64,000 nt of DNA from Photobacterium indicum. GTDB taxonomy: Bacteria > Pseudomonadota > Gammaproteobacteria > Enterobacterales > Vibrionaceae. Below are positions 37,143 to 45,415 of this stretch, piece after piece. The DNA lies in contig NZ_PYOC01000005.1 in assembly GCF_003026215.1 (NCBI RefSeq), forward strand, positions 1 through 64,000, read 5' to 3'. Numbering within the stretch: the stretch's first letter is position 1; each line of letters opens with the position of its first letter. The notes beneath the pieces are model-generated. The model saw nothing but the letters and a program-made list of their open reading frames with translations. It was not told the origin of the DNA and made no database searches. A program made the translations under genes and the position numbers.

Positions 37143-37467
37143 TTCAATGGCAAGGGAATTAGGCTAATTACTGAATGGCTAATTGAATACGTTCAACATC
37201 GATTTTTGTACTTTGGTCGGAAATAGTGGGGCCAAAACTGCAATCAAGATGTATAGCTATAGATACGCTGCCCTAAAGAGAGGGTAAAGGGTCAGCATGT
37301 GTCTTAATAAATGGTTGTTAAATGTGAAATTTTAACGCTATTGGCTTAAAAAGATCGAGTGCCTTGTTAGGGTAAAGTAAAAGTTCGATGTGATTGCTGG
37401 ATTCCTGAGCGGTTGAGCTGGTGCGCTATTTACAGCCTCAGTTGTTATACGTATTATTCGCCGTGTT

Positions 37468-37558
37468 GGAGAGATGGCTGAGTGGTCGAAAGCACCGGTC
37501 TTGAAAACCGGCAAGGGTTTATAGCCCTTCTAGGGTTCAAATCCCTATCTCTCCGCCA
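37468..37558 (+). tRNA. tRNA-Ser (anticodon TGA), copy 1
   Basis: Class II tRNA with a long variable arm, acceptor GGAGAGA pairing with TCTCTCC, discriminator G and encoded CCA at 37556-37558. The anticodon loop CTTGAAA gives TGA, reading UCA. An identical gene lies at 43557. The upstream 50 bases also share similarity with the second locus, so the promoter seems duplicated too. Confidence 0.96.
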
Positions 37559-37565
37559 CATTTAG

Positions 37566-37596
37566 AAAAGGGCGCTGATTTATCAGCGCCCTTTTT
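37566..37596 (+). terminator. Terminator after tRNA-Ser copy 1 (type A)
   Basis: AAAAGGGCGCTGAT pairs with ATCAGCGCCCTTTTT, a strong hairpin with T-run 8 bases after the CCA end. The same hairpin recurs at 43847 behind a tRNA-Ser tail fragment. Confidence 0.92.
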
Positions 37597-37604
37597 GCGT
37601 CTAG

Positions 37605-37769
37605 CGCATGTGGCAAGAGGGATTTGTTCCAAATCCGCCTCACCCAGAACACTCCGCCACATTCAAAGAAGCCGCTACATTGTTAGCGGCTTTTTTACGT
37701 CTGTAGTTTACCCAATAAGATAGGGATGCAGAATCCTAGACATGGTTCACCTGAGCGAAGCGAAAGTTC
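37605..37769 (+). repeat. tRNA-linked repeat block, locus 1
   Basis: Behind the terminator comes a tRNA-like scrap (GGATTTGTTCCAAATCC and an ACTCCGCCA end at about 37620-37659), a second terminator (type B, 37669-37697), and a 70-base conserved block (37697-37766) ending CCTGAGCGAAGCGAAAG. All parts recur in the same order behind tRNA-Ser copy 2. No gene is coded. Confidence 0.85.
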
Positions 37770-37794
37770 CACAACACAGATGCAGCAACTGTAC

Positions 37795-38700
37795 TCAGTC
37801 AGGTTGGGCGACGATCTGAGCGAGCCCTTGCCAAAATTGATTAATAGCAGAACGCGTTGGATTCTTCGAACGATAACAGACAACGTCAAGAGAAATTACT
37901 GTTTCGGGCTGCTCTGGAAATGCTTGAACCAGTAAACCTTGTTCTAACTCATACTCAATTGTATGCATTGGCACCCAGGCAATACCAGATCCATTTACAG
38001 CCATTTTAATGAGTGATTCACTAAGTGTTGTTTCAAAGATCTGTTCTAGTGGAAGCTTGATCCTTTTGATTAATGGTACGACAGCATTAAACAAAAAAGT
38101 ATGTTCAGAATAAGCGAGATAGGGATAGTTCTGATCGTTCGGGTGCAGTTTAAGCAACTGTGGAGAAATAACCGGAATAATGCTTTCTTTGCAGACTAAA
38201 CAGCGATCGAGTTTATTTTCGATTAAAAATGAAGGGCGCATTCCCTTGGTATTGTAAGTAAAAAGTATATCGTTTGAGTTGTCGAGCAGCGCCTGAAAGT
38301 GATTATCTATTCCTTGCACTGAAGGGTTGACCGCGAAATTAAGTCCTTCGAATAATGGTCCTGCTTGGTTAAACAGGCGAGGTAGTAAATTAACCGCAAA
38401 GGAGTGCAGGCAGACAATACGCACGGACTTATCTGTTTTCAGTGACGCCTGAGAAAAATCATCTTTTGTCACTTTAACCATTTCTAGCAAGCTTTCCACA
38501 TAAGGGACAAACTTCTTCCCGTGCTCGGTTAGTACTATCGGGTAGGAGGTCCGATCAAATAATGTTACGCCAACCCATACCTCCAAAGCCTGAATACGGC
38601 GGCTGAAAGCCGACTGAGTAACATATCTGGCTTGTGCTGCTGCCGAGAAGTTACCTAGTTCCCGCAGACTCATAAAATCATCTAACCACTTGAATTCCAA
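37795..38700 (-). CDS. LysR-type regulator, HypT (YjiE)-like
   Basis: A 301-aa LysR protein. Its N-terminus (MEFKWLDDFMSLRELGNFSAAA, VTQSAFSRRIQALEVWVG) is close to the HypT/YjiE group. In E. coli hypT also lies next to iadA, and here it is divergent from iadA with a 199-base gap, which supports a regulatory link. E. coli HypT responds to hypochlorite by methionine oxidation; whether that holds here cannot be said. Its 3' end abuts the tRNA-linked repeat block. Confidence 0.86.
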   Translation of the reverse strand: MEFKWLDDFMSLRELGNFSAAAQARYVTQSAFSRRIQALEVWVGVTLFDRTSYPIVLTEHGKKFVPYVESLLEMVKVTKDDFSQASLKTDKSVRIVCLHSFAVNLLPRLFNQAGPLFEGLNFAVNPSVQGIDNHFQALLDNSNDILFTYNTKGMRPSFLIENKLDRCLVCKESIIPVISPQLLKLHPNDQNYPYLAYSEHTFLFNAVVPLIKRIKLPLEQIFETTLSESLIKMAVNGSGIAWVPMHTIEYELEQGLLVQAFPEQPETVISLDVVCYRSKNPTRSAINQFWQGLAQIVAQPD

Positions 38701-38899
38701 GTGATCCTCCTTGTGTCTTGGTCTTTATGATCTGAATGCATACTATCATTCGAAATCAGCAATAGAAAACAAAATACTCACAATTAAAGTATGGGTATGC
38801 TGTCTGGCAATGAATATAAGCCGTTTAAAACGGTAATTTTCCGCCACGTTTTATCAAGTGGTTTGAGATATTTATCCAAAATGAGATTAAAAGGAAATT

Positions 38900-40036
38900 A
38901 TGTTTACCCTACTGAAAAATACTGACCTCTATTGCCCGGTTCATATTGGCAGAACCGATGTTCTGCTTGCCAATGATAAGATTGTGGCAATTGAACAATC
39001 ACTCAATGCTAAAGGACTGAGTGATGTAACTGTCATCGATTGCGGGGGGAGGATGGTCGCTCCGGGACTGATAGATCAACATATCCATCTTACCGGAGGA
39101 GGAGGTGAAGCTGGGTTTGCCAGTAGAACTCCACAGGTCACACTGTCAAAATTGATCAAGGCAGGAACAACTACAGTTGTTGGTGTTTTAGGCACCGATG
39201 GTATATCTCGTTCACCCAAAGATCTTTATGCCAAAGCAGCAGCACTAACAGAAGAAGGCATTACTGCCTTTATGCACACTGGATCTTATGAAGTGCCGAC
39301 CAAAACCATCACCGGTAATATCCGTGATGATCTTACCTTCATTCCCCGTATTCTCGGGGTGAAAATCGCGCTAGCCGATCATCGCTGCTCGTTTCCTACC
39401 ACACAGGAGCTAGTACGGATTGTATCCGACCTCCGTATCGCCAGCCTGTTATCGGGAAAACGGGGAGTATTACATACCCATATGGGTAGCCTGCCGCAGC
39501 CATTTGCTCAGATTAATGAATTGCTTGATATGGGACTACCGATCCACCATTTCTCACCGACCCATGTTGCCCGAACTGAAGGGTTGTTTGATGAAGCTAT
39601 TGAGTTCGCTTTACGTGGCGGTTGTATTGATATTACCTCCGGCGGCAGCCGCTTCACCCCGCCCGAGAATGCTGTGAAACTGGCGTTAGAGTCGGGTATT
39701 GCGGCCAGACAGATCACCATTAGTTCCGATGGTAACGGCAGCTTACCTAAGTTTAACCCTCAGGGTGAACTAATCGGACTGACCGCTGCCGATGTAGATA
39801 ATAACCTTTTGCTGTTACCAAAACTTATCGATCAAGGTATTTCACCAGAGCAGACCTTTGCCATGCTGACATCTAATGTAGCTGACTCGCTTGGCATTAA
39901 CAAAGGACGTATTCAGACTGGTCACGATGCTGATATTTGTATATTTAACGATGACTTTACTCTGCACAGTGTGATCGCTAAGGGTCAAACCATGCTGGCT
40001 GATAATAACCTTTTGATCACTGGTAACTTCGAATAA
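38900..40036 (+). CDS. iadA: Isoaspartyl dipeptidase
   Basis: A 378-aa metal-dependent amidohydrolase that hydrolyses beta-aspartyl dipeptides derived from damaged proteins. Metal ligands are visible: HIH in DQHIHLTGGGGE (near residue 60), the carbamylated-lysine region GVKIALADHR, HTHMG, HHFSPTHV and the catalytic Asp in SSDGNGS. AAGGA precedes the ATG. A dicarboxylate-type transporter follows after 10 bases, in keeping with aspartate or dipeptide use. Confidence 0.93.
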   Translation: MFTLLKNTDLYCPVHIGRTDVLLANDKIVAIEQSLNAKGLSDVTVIDCGGRMVAPGLIDQHIHLTGGGGEAGFASRTPQVTLSKLIKAGTTTVVGVLGTDGISRSPKDLYAKAAALTEEGITAFMHTGSYEVPTKTITGNIRDDLTFIPRILGVKIALADHRCSFPTTQELVRIVSDLRIASLLSGKRGVLHTHMGSLPQPFAQINELLDMGLPIHHFSPTHVARTEGLFDEAIEFALRGGCIDITSGGSRFTPPENAVKLALESGIAARQITISSDGNGSLPKFNPQGELIGLTAADVDNNLLLLPKLIDQGISPEQTFAMLTSNVADSLGINKGRIQTGHDADICIFNDDFTLHSVIAKGQTMLADNNLLITGNFE

Positions 40037-40046
40037 AGGAATAATC

Positions 40047-41510
40047 ATGAGCTTACTTATAGCATTGTTCGGACTCATTTTTGCGGGCCGACTCATTTTA
40101 AAGAACTACAACCCACAGGCAGTACTGTTTTTAACCGGTATTGCCATGATGGTCATCGCGGTGTTTACTAATGATGCCACTTTTGTCGATAAATCAACAG
40201 GATGGCTTGGTTTTGATATTTTCGAGTATATTCGGAATACGTTTAGTAACCGTGCTGGGGGGCTTGGCCTTAAGATCATGCTAATCGGTGGCTTTGCGAT
40301 GTTTATGTCAGCCATCGGTGCCAGCCAGGTGATGGTTAAGGTAGCAGCAAAGCCACTGATGAAGCTGAACTCTCCCTATCTGATGCTGGCATTAGCCTTG
40401 ATCTTAGGTCAAGCATTGTCGCTGTTTATTTCCAGTGCAACTGGGTTGGGTCTATTGTTGATGGCAACACTTTACCCAGTATTGATTCGCTTAGGTTGCA
40501 GTAAAGCTGCCGTCGCGGCGGTACTTGCCAGTACTTGTGCAATTGAGTTCGGCCCAGGGTCGGGCAATTCCATCCTCGCTGCACAAACCGCCGGAATGGA
40601 TATCACTGATTTTTTTGTTAACGAGCAGCTTCCAGTGATCAGCATTCTAATTGTTATCATTGCCGGCAATCACGCTCTCGTGCAGCGCTATTTTGATAGC
40701 AAAATGGATCCGGAAGAACAGCCTGCACAATTGCAAAGTGATAGTGACGTGACAGGCACTGACGCTCCTCTTTATTACTTGCTGTTACCGATGTTGCCGC
40801 TGTTTTTTATGCTGACTTTCAGCAAAATGGGGGTTGGTACGATTAGAGTGGGTATGGATACCGCAATTTTACTGAGCATCTTTATAGGTCTGGTGTGTGA
40901 ATACATTCGTCATAAACATGCCAAACCAGTATTTGTAAAGCTGCAGGTGATCTTCAATGATATGGGTAAGGTGTTCGCCACTGTGGTTACCCTGATCATT
41001 GCGGGCCAGACTTTTGCGATGGGTCTGAAATCAATCGGAGCTATCGAGGCGCTGTTAAACCTAGCCAGCAGTGCCGGCTTCACGGCCAGTGTGATTGTGC
41101 TGTTTATGGCTGTACTGACCTTCTCAATCTCAGCTCTTATGGGTTCAGGTAATGCTGCTTTCTTCTCCTTCGCGCCAATGTTGCCGCAAATAGCTGAAAA
41201 AATAGGTACCAATGTCGCCGATATGATCCTGCCTATTCAGTTGTCAGCAGGTATGGGGCGGACTATTTCGCCAATTGCAGGAGTCATCATTGCGATCGCA
41301 GGTCTGTCGGGACTATCACCTTTTGATATCGTTCGCCGAACCGTTATCCCGATGCTGAGTGGCTGGTTGATCATGCTAGCAATCACTTTTAGCCGAAGCG
41401 GACAGATCATGCAGATACTACCATTCTTAGTCGGCATTATCGCTCTGCTCGCGGTTATTACTTTTATCATAAAGAGAAGAGTCAATCCGCAAGTTGCAAG
41501 CGAAATGTAA
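40047..41510 (+). CDS. DcuC-family C4-dicarboxylate transporter
   Basis: A 487-aa protein with about 12 to 14 membrane helices and the family features LKIMLIGGFAMFMSAIGAS and FGPGSGNSILAAQTAGM. DcuC proteins move succinate, fumarate or aspartate-like anions across the inner membrane. In operon with iadA (10-base gap, own AAGGA site), it may import beta-aspartyl peptides or export/import the aspartate made from them; this is inferred. E. coli has different transporters (yjiG/yjiH) next to iadA. Confidence 0.85.
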   Translation: MSLLIALFGLIFAGRLILKNYNPQAVLFLTGIAMMVIAVFTNDATFVDKSTGWLGFDIFEYIRNTFSNRAGGLGLKIMLIGGFAMFMSAIGASQVMVKVAAKPLMKLNSPYLMLALALILGQALSLFISSATGLGLLLMATLYPVLIRLGCSKAAVAAVLASTCAIEFGPGSGNSILAAQTAGMDITDFFVNEQLPVISILIVIIAGNHALVQRYFDSKMDPEEQPAQLQSDSDVTGTDAPLYYLLLPMLPLFFMLTFSKMGVGTIRVGMDTAILLSIFIGLVCEYIRHKHAKPVFVKLQVIFNDMGKVFATVVTLIIAGQTFAMGLKSIGAIEALLNLASSAGFTASVIVLFMAVLTFSISALMGSGNAAFFSFAPMLPQIAEKIGTNVADMILPIQLSAGMGRTISPIAGVIIAIAGLSGLSPFDIVRRTVIPMLSGWLIMLAITFSRSGQIMQILPFLVGIIALLAVITFIIKRRVNPQVASEM

Positions 41511-41835
41511 CGCTAAATCAAATAAGAGAACAATAGCAAGGAAAATACTTAGATAAAGAGGCCATAATCGGCCAAGAGTAAAAAACTGACAGGCAAGACA
41601 ACCCTCGAGGTACCTTACCTGTCAGGTGATTTTCTGGTTTGTATCCTTCCTTACTCTTAACAGTTTTATCAACGTAACAAAAAAATACGAGGCATTTTGA
41701 AAGGGGCAATCGGCAGTTTGGCTATGCTCTTTAGATGACTGATTAATGAATTGTTTGACTGTTTTTTCTTCGGTTGGCAATTAATGAGATAACTCAAGAA
41801 CATATTCTCTTTGTAAGTAACTACCGCCAGATACG

Positions 41836-41863
41836 AAAAGGCCAGCAGAAATGCTGGCCTTTT
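41836..41863 (-). terminator. Terminator after nupC
   Basis: AAAAGGCCAGCA and TGCTGGCCTTTT form a hairpin with a short loop 18 bases beyond the nupC stop codon on the minus strand; A- and T-runs flank both sides, so it may also serve the dcuC side. Confidence 0.85.
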
Positions 41864-41880
41864 GATTTTTTGAGTGGTAA

Positions 41881-43074
41881 TTAAGCCAGCATGATGTTGG
41901 CAATCATGGCCGATAGAATACTAACCAAAGTCGAGCCATACAGTAAGCGTAAGCCGAAGCGGGCAACCATATTACCTTTCTCTTCGTTGACCCCTTTAAC
42001 AGCACCCGCAATGATGCCAATGGAGCTGAAGTTAGCGAAAGATACTAAGAAGATGGAAATTGTACCGACTGTATGTGCAGAAAGGCTGCCCAACTGGTCT
42101 TGTAATGCCATCATAGCCACAAACTCGTTTGAGACTAACTTAGTCGCCATGATGCTACCAGCTTGCAAGGCTTCGTTGGCAGGAATTCCCATTAGCCATG
42201 CAACCGGGTAGAACGCATAACCGATCAGATCTTGGAAGCTAATACCGAAGGCGTAGGTGAAACCTGCGTTGATCATGGCTATGAGTGAGATAAAACCAAT
42301 CAGCATTGCAGCGACAATTACCGCGACTTTAAATCCCGTTAGAATATATTCGCCGAGCATTTCGAAAAACGTAAGTTTTTCAATTGATTCATCGGCCATC
42401 ATATCGTCAAAGTTTACTTCCGCCTCATGATCATAAGGGTTAATGATCGACAGAATGATAAAGGTGCTGAACATGTTCAAAAATAATGCGGCCACTACAA
42501 ATTTAGGAGCGATGAGCTGCATGTATGAACCGACGATCGACATAGATACTGTAGACATAGCTGTGGCTGCTAATGTGTACATACGGCGCTCTGACATACG
42601 GCCTAAAATGTCTTTATAAGTGATGAAGTTCTCTGATTGACCAACCATTAATGCGCTGATGGCGTTAAATGACTCAAGCTTACCCATGCCGTTAATTTTA
42701 GAGAGTAAGTAGCCAATTGCACTAATTACCACGGGCAGCACTTTAATGTGCTGTAAAATACCAATAAGGGCCGAAATAAAGACAATGGGCATTAATACTT
42801 GCAGGAAGAAATCGAAGCCACCTTCATTGACTAACCCGCCAAAGACAAAATTTGTACCTTCAGCTGCGAACGCCATTAGGCCATTAAAACCGCCAGCAAA
42901 TTCGGCGATAACCCCTGTTCCTGTTGAAGAGTTCAGTAAGAAATAAGCAACACCCATTTCAATCACGAGAAGTTGAATAATATAGCGAAGTTTAATGCTT
43001 TTGCGATCTTTGCTTACTAATAAGGCAAGGGCTGCAACGACAGCAAGACCAAAAATAAAGTGTAGGTAAGGCAT
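41881..43074 (-). CDS. nupC: NupC-type concentrative nucleoside transporter
   Basis: A 397-aa inner-membrane symporter of the CNT family that takes up nucleosides with H+ or Na+. Conserved stretches include [45 protein letters not shown] and [16 protein letters not shown]. No clear ribosome site stands before the ATG on the minus strand. It lies between the dcuC gene and tRNA-Ser copy 2, within the segment bracketed by the two tRNAs. Confidence 0.93.
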   Translation of the reverse strand: MPYLHFIFGLAVVAALALLVSKDRKSIKLRYIIQLLVIEMGVAYFLLNSSTGTGVIAEFAGGFNGLMAFAAEGTNFVFGGLVNEGGFDFFLQVLMPIVFISALIGILQHIKVLPVVISAIGYLLSKINGMGKLESFNAISALMVGQSENFITYKDILGRMSERRMYTLAATAMSTVSMSIVGSYMQLIAPKFVVAALFLNMFSTFIILSIINPYDHEAEVNFDDMMADESIEKLTFFEMLGEYILTGFKVAVIVAAMLIGFISLIAMINAGFTYAFGISFQDLIGYAFYPVAWLMGIPANEALQAGSIMATKLVSNEFVAMMALQDQLGSLSAHTVGTISIFLVSFANFSSIGIIAGAVKGVNEEKGNMVARFGLRLLYGSTLVSILSAMIANIMLA

Positions 43075-43556
43075 AATAGATGTGTACCAATGGTGATTGT
43101 TATCAAACTATTTATGAATGCTACATATGCTGTTGCTTAAATAGAGTGATGTAAATCTCGTTTTCTATTCAATTTGTACTCAGCAAAAGGGCCGATAACC
43201 AAATGTGTTGAAAGAAAAGGTATATTTTTTAAGTGCTTGGAGAGTTAAGAAGTACAAGTGTTAATTGTGAAATCTAACATTTATAAAGCGGTAGCTTTTT
43301 GTTGTAGTGGTATGCGTTTAGCGCGTTACTATGCCGCGTAAATAATGCTGATTTCGGTGCATGTATGTATCCGGTCTTTATACTTTGGATATTGCGAAAA
43401 ATGGGCAAAAATAGGCAGAATGGGTTCTCCGATTATTATTGTCCGTTGTGATTTTGAGCGTTTTGTTTGTACTTTGTTTCCTTTGTTTAAGCCGTGTGCA
43501 CTTGGTTCGTGAAAGGGTTTACAGCCCGCTTCTACGTCTGTACTATTCACCGCGTT
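43075..43556. other. Regulatory spacer between nupC and tRNA-Ser copy 2
   Basis: About 480 bases without a credible gene. It must hold the nupC promoter (minus strand) and the tRNA-Ser promoter (plus strand). The last 50 bases resemble the sequence before tRNA-Ser copy 1 (shared TTTACAGCC and a TATTC-CGTTGG end). Confidence 0.55.
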
Positions 43557-43647
43557 GGAGAGATGGCTGAGTGGTCGAAAGCACCGGTCTTGAAAACCGG
43601 CAAGGGTTTATAGCCCTTCTAGGGTTCAAATCCCTATCTCTCCGCCA
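43557..43647 (+). tRNA. tRNA-Ser (anticodon TGA), copy 2
   Basis: Identical in all 91 bases, including the CCA end, to the tRNA-Ser at 37468. Same class II structure and TGA anticodon. The first terminator behind it is the type B hairpin, whereas copy 1 is followed first by type A, showing a rearrangement of the tail. Confidence 0.96.
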
Positions 43648-43656
43648 CATTCAAAG

Positions 43657-43686
43657 AAGCCGCTACATTGTTAGCGGCTTTTTTAC
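43657..43686 (+). terminator. Terminator after tRNA-Ser copy 2 (type B)
   Basis: AAGCCGCTA pairs with TAGCGGCTTTTTT; hairpin with T-run 9 bases after the CCA end. The same hairpin lies at 37669 in locus 1, and a diverged copy at 43947. Confidence 0.9.
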
Positions 43687-44070
43687 GTCTGTAGTTTACC
43701 CAATAAGATAGGGATGCAGAAGCCTAGACTGGGTTCACCTGAGCGAAGCGAAAGCACATTGCCCGTACCGAAGGTGCGAAAAGGCAACAGCCCGAAGGGT
43801 ACGAGCTTGCGAGTAATAAATCCCTATCTCTCCGCCACATTTAGAGAAGGGCGCTGATTTATCAGCGCCCTTTTTGCATCTGCGCATGTGGTAAGAGGAA
43901 TTTGTTCCAAATCCACCTCACCGAGAACACTCCACCATATTCAAAGAAACCGCTACTCTGTTAGCGGTTTTTTTATATCTGGGGTTTGCTAAATAAGATA
44001 GGGATGCAGAATCCTAGACTGGGTTCACCTGAGCGAAGCGAAAGCATATTGCCCGTACCGAAGGTCTGTG
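43685..44070 (+). repeat. Two tandem tRNA-linked repeat modules, locus 2
   Basis: Module parts in order: 70-base block (43685-43754) ending CCTGAGCGAAGCGAAAG; GCCCGTACCGAAGGT segment; exact 20-base tRNA-Ser 3' tail (43818-43837); type A terminator (43847-43875); tRNA-like scrap (about 43885-43936); type B-like terminator (43947-43974); second 70-base block (about 43976-44044); second GCCCGTACCGAAGGT (44051-44065). The array codes nothing. It shows repeated duplication of tRNA tails with their terminators. Confidence 0.88.
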
Positions 44071-44168
44071 CAATGTCGTTATAAACTAATAATTGATCAA
44101 ATCAATGAGATGTAAAAACAAAACAATTAAGCAGATTTATATATTGGTATAAGAGTGCTCAATAAAAT

Positions 44169-44182
44169 TTGATCATTATCAA
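44169..44182 (+). promoter_or_regulatory. Perfect FNR consensus box before the reductive dehalogenase operon
   Basis: TTGATCATTATCAA is an exact match to the FNR consensus TTGATnnnnATCAA. If bound in the usual class II position (-41.5), transcription would start near 44217, upstream of the TPR gene ATGs at 44273 and 44291. A related TTGATCAAATCAA with a 3-base spacer lies at 44093. It implies activation without oxygen, by FNR or a CRP/FNR relative. Confidence 0.72.
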
Positions 44183-44212
44183 TAATTAAAAGAAAGGGAG
44201 GTTATCTATCGG

Positions 44213-45400
44213 TTGACGGTATTTTTTGACCTTTTGACCACTTTATTTGTACGTACCATAACATTATTCAAAATGATTTGGCGTAACGACATGATGGATA
44301 CAAAGTGGCTAGAACTCTATCAATACCTTCAGGAAAAAACTGGCGGCTTTTTATATGAGGGTAATATCGAAGATAACCTGAATTATAAATATAACTTTAT
44401 TAAAAGTCAGTTTAGTACTGTATATAGCGGTGAGGATAAAAATAAGAATGACTGGTTAGAACATGAAGCATTCACTGCTTTTTTTAGCGATATCATTCGT
44501 CGTGGAAGTTTGTCGCTAAACCAGCTCGATACCGCTTATAACATCTTAATGTCGGCTAAGTTATGTCAGCTTGCGCTAGCGGTTATTAATCATTTTCGAA
44601 CTCAGTTATCTAATGATGATTTTAGTTTAAAGGCTGGACTTATCTATCAGCAGTTAGGGGATCATGAGCATGCCCGAGCAATGTTTGAAGATGGGATAAA
44701 GTCTAACCCTAATAGTTACATGTGTTTTAACCACCTTGGTTTTAATCACATCTATACCGGTGAAAATGCGGCGGCAATCGAAATGTTTGAACAGGTTATT
44801 GCGCTTGCACCTGAATTATCTGGCGGTTATCAAAATTTAGCGGGCTGTTATTACCAAGATAGTGAATTTAAACAAGCGGCTAATTATTGTGAAAAAGTGC
44901 TCACCTTGGATAAAACGATTGTCGCGACTTACATCACTGCGATCAGTGCGTATTTAGCGCTTAAAAATACAGAACAAGCGGAGCGCTGGATCCAATTATC
45001 GATTGATAATGAAATCACATCCATGGAACTGGTTCGATTAAGTGGCATTTCAGCATTTCAATGTCAACGTTATGAAGAAGCCATTGCTGCCTTCAACCAT
45101 TACCTCAGTAATACCCCTGATTCTTACGATGTGCTGCATTTAAGAATAAAAGCTCAAATTGGTGCTCATCAGTGGACCGTATTAGAGCCCGATTTGAAAT
45201 GCCTATTGGCGTTTGACCCACATGACTGCGAGCTGCTTGAGCAGCTTTTTCTTACCTATTACCACACCAAGCAGTGGTTAGATGCTGAGTGTGTGATGGC
45301 AGAGCTTAACAAGCTATCAACGCACTATAGCAGCACTTATCGCGACCAAATTAATGAGATTAGACAGCAAAATAGTATTGCTGTAAGTGTAATTAGCTAG
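44213..45400 (+). CDS. TPR-repeat protein leading the rdh operon
   Basis: A protein of up to 395 residues with tetratricopeptide-like helix pairs from about residue 105 to 370 (for example GLIYQQLGDHEHARAMFEDGIKSNPNS, HLGFNHIYTGENAAAIEMFEQ, GGYQNLAGCYYQDSEFKQAANYCEKVLTLD shown in parts). TPR domains bind other proteins; a role as a maturation or assembly helper for the dehalogenase is inferred from the 15-base gap to rdhA. The start is uncertain: TTG 44213 has a GGGAGG ribosome site, but a class II FNR promoter would favour ATG 44273 or 44291. Not a known standard rdh accessory gene. Confidence 0.75.
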   Translation: MTVFFDLLTTLFVRTITLFKMIWRNDMMDTKWLELYQYLQEKTGGFLYEGNIEDNLNYKYNFIKSQFSTVYSGEDKNKNDWLEHEAFTAFFSDIIRRGSLSLNQLDTAYNILMSAKLCQLALAVINHFRTQLSNDDFSLKAGLIYQQLGDHEHARAMFEDGIKSNPNSYMCFNHLGFNHIYTGENAAAIEMFEQVIALAPELSGGYQNLAGCYYQDSEFKQAANYCEKVLTLDKTIVATYITAISAYLALKNTEQAERWIQLSIDNEITSMELVRLSGISAFQCQRYEEAIAAFNHYLSNTPDSYDVLHLRIKAQIGAHQWTVLEPDLKCLLAFDPHDCELLEQLFLTYYHTKQWLDAECVMAELNKLSTHYSSTYRDQINEIRQQNSIAVSVIS

Positions 45401-45415
45401 TATTGGGGAGCAACA

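Noticed and set aside
43685..44070. The repeat modules as a CRISPR array.
   Set aside because: Units are long, few, of unequal length, contain terminators and tRNA pieces, and there are no cas genes.
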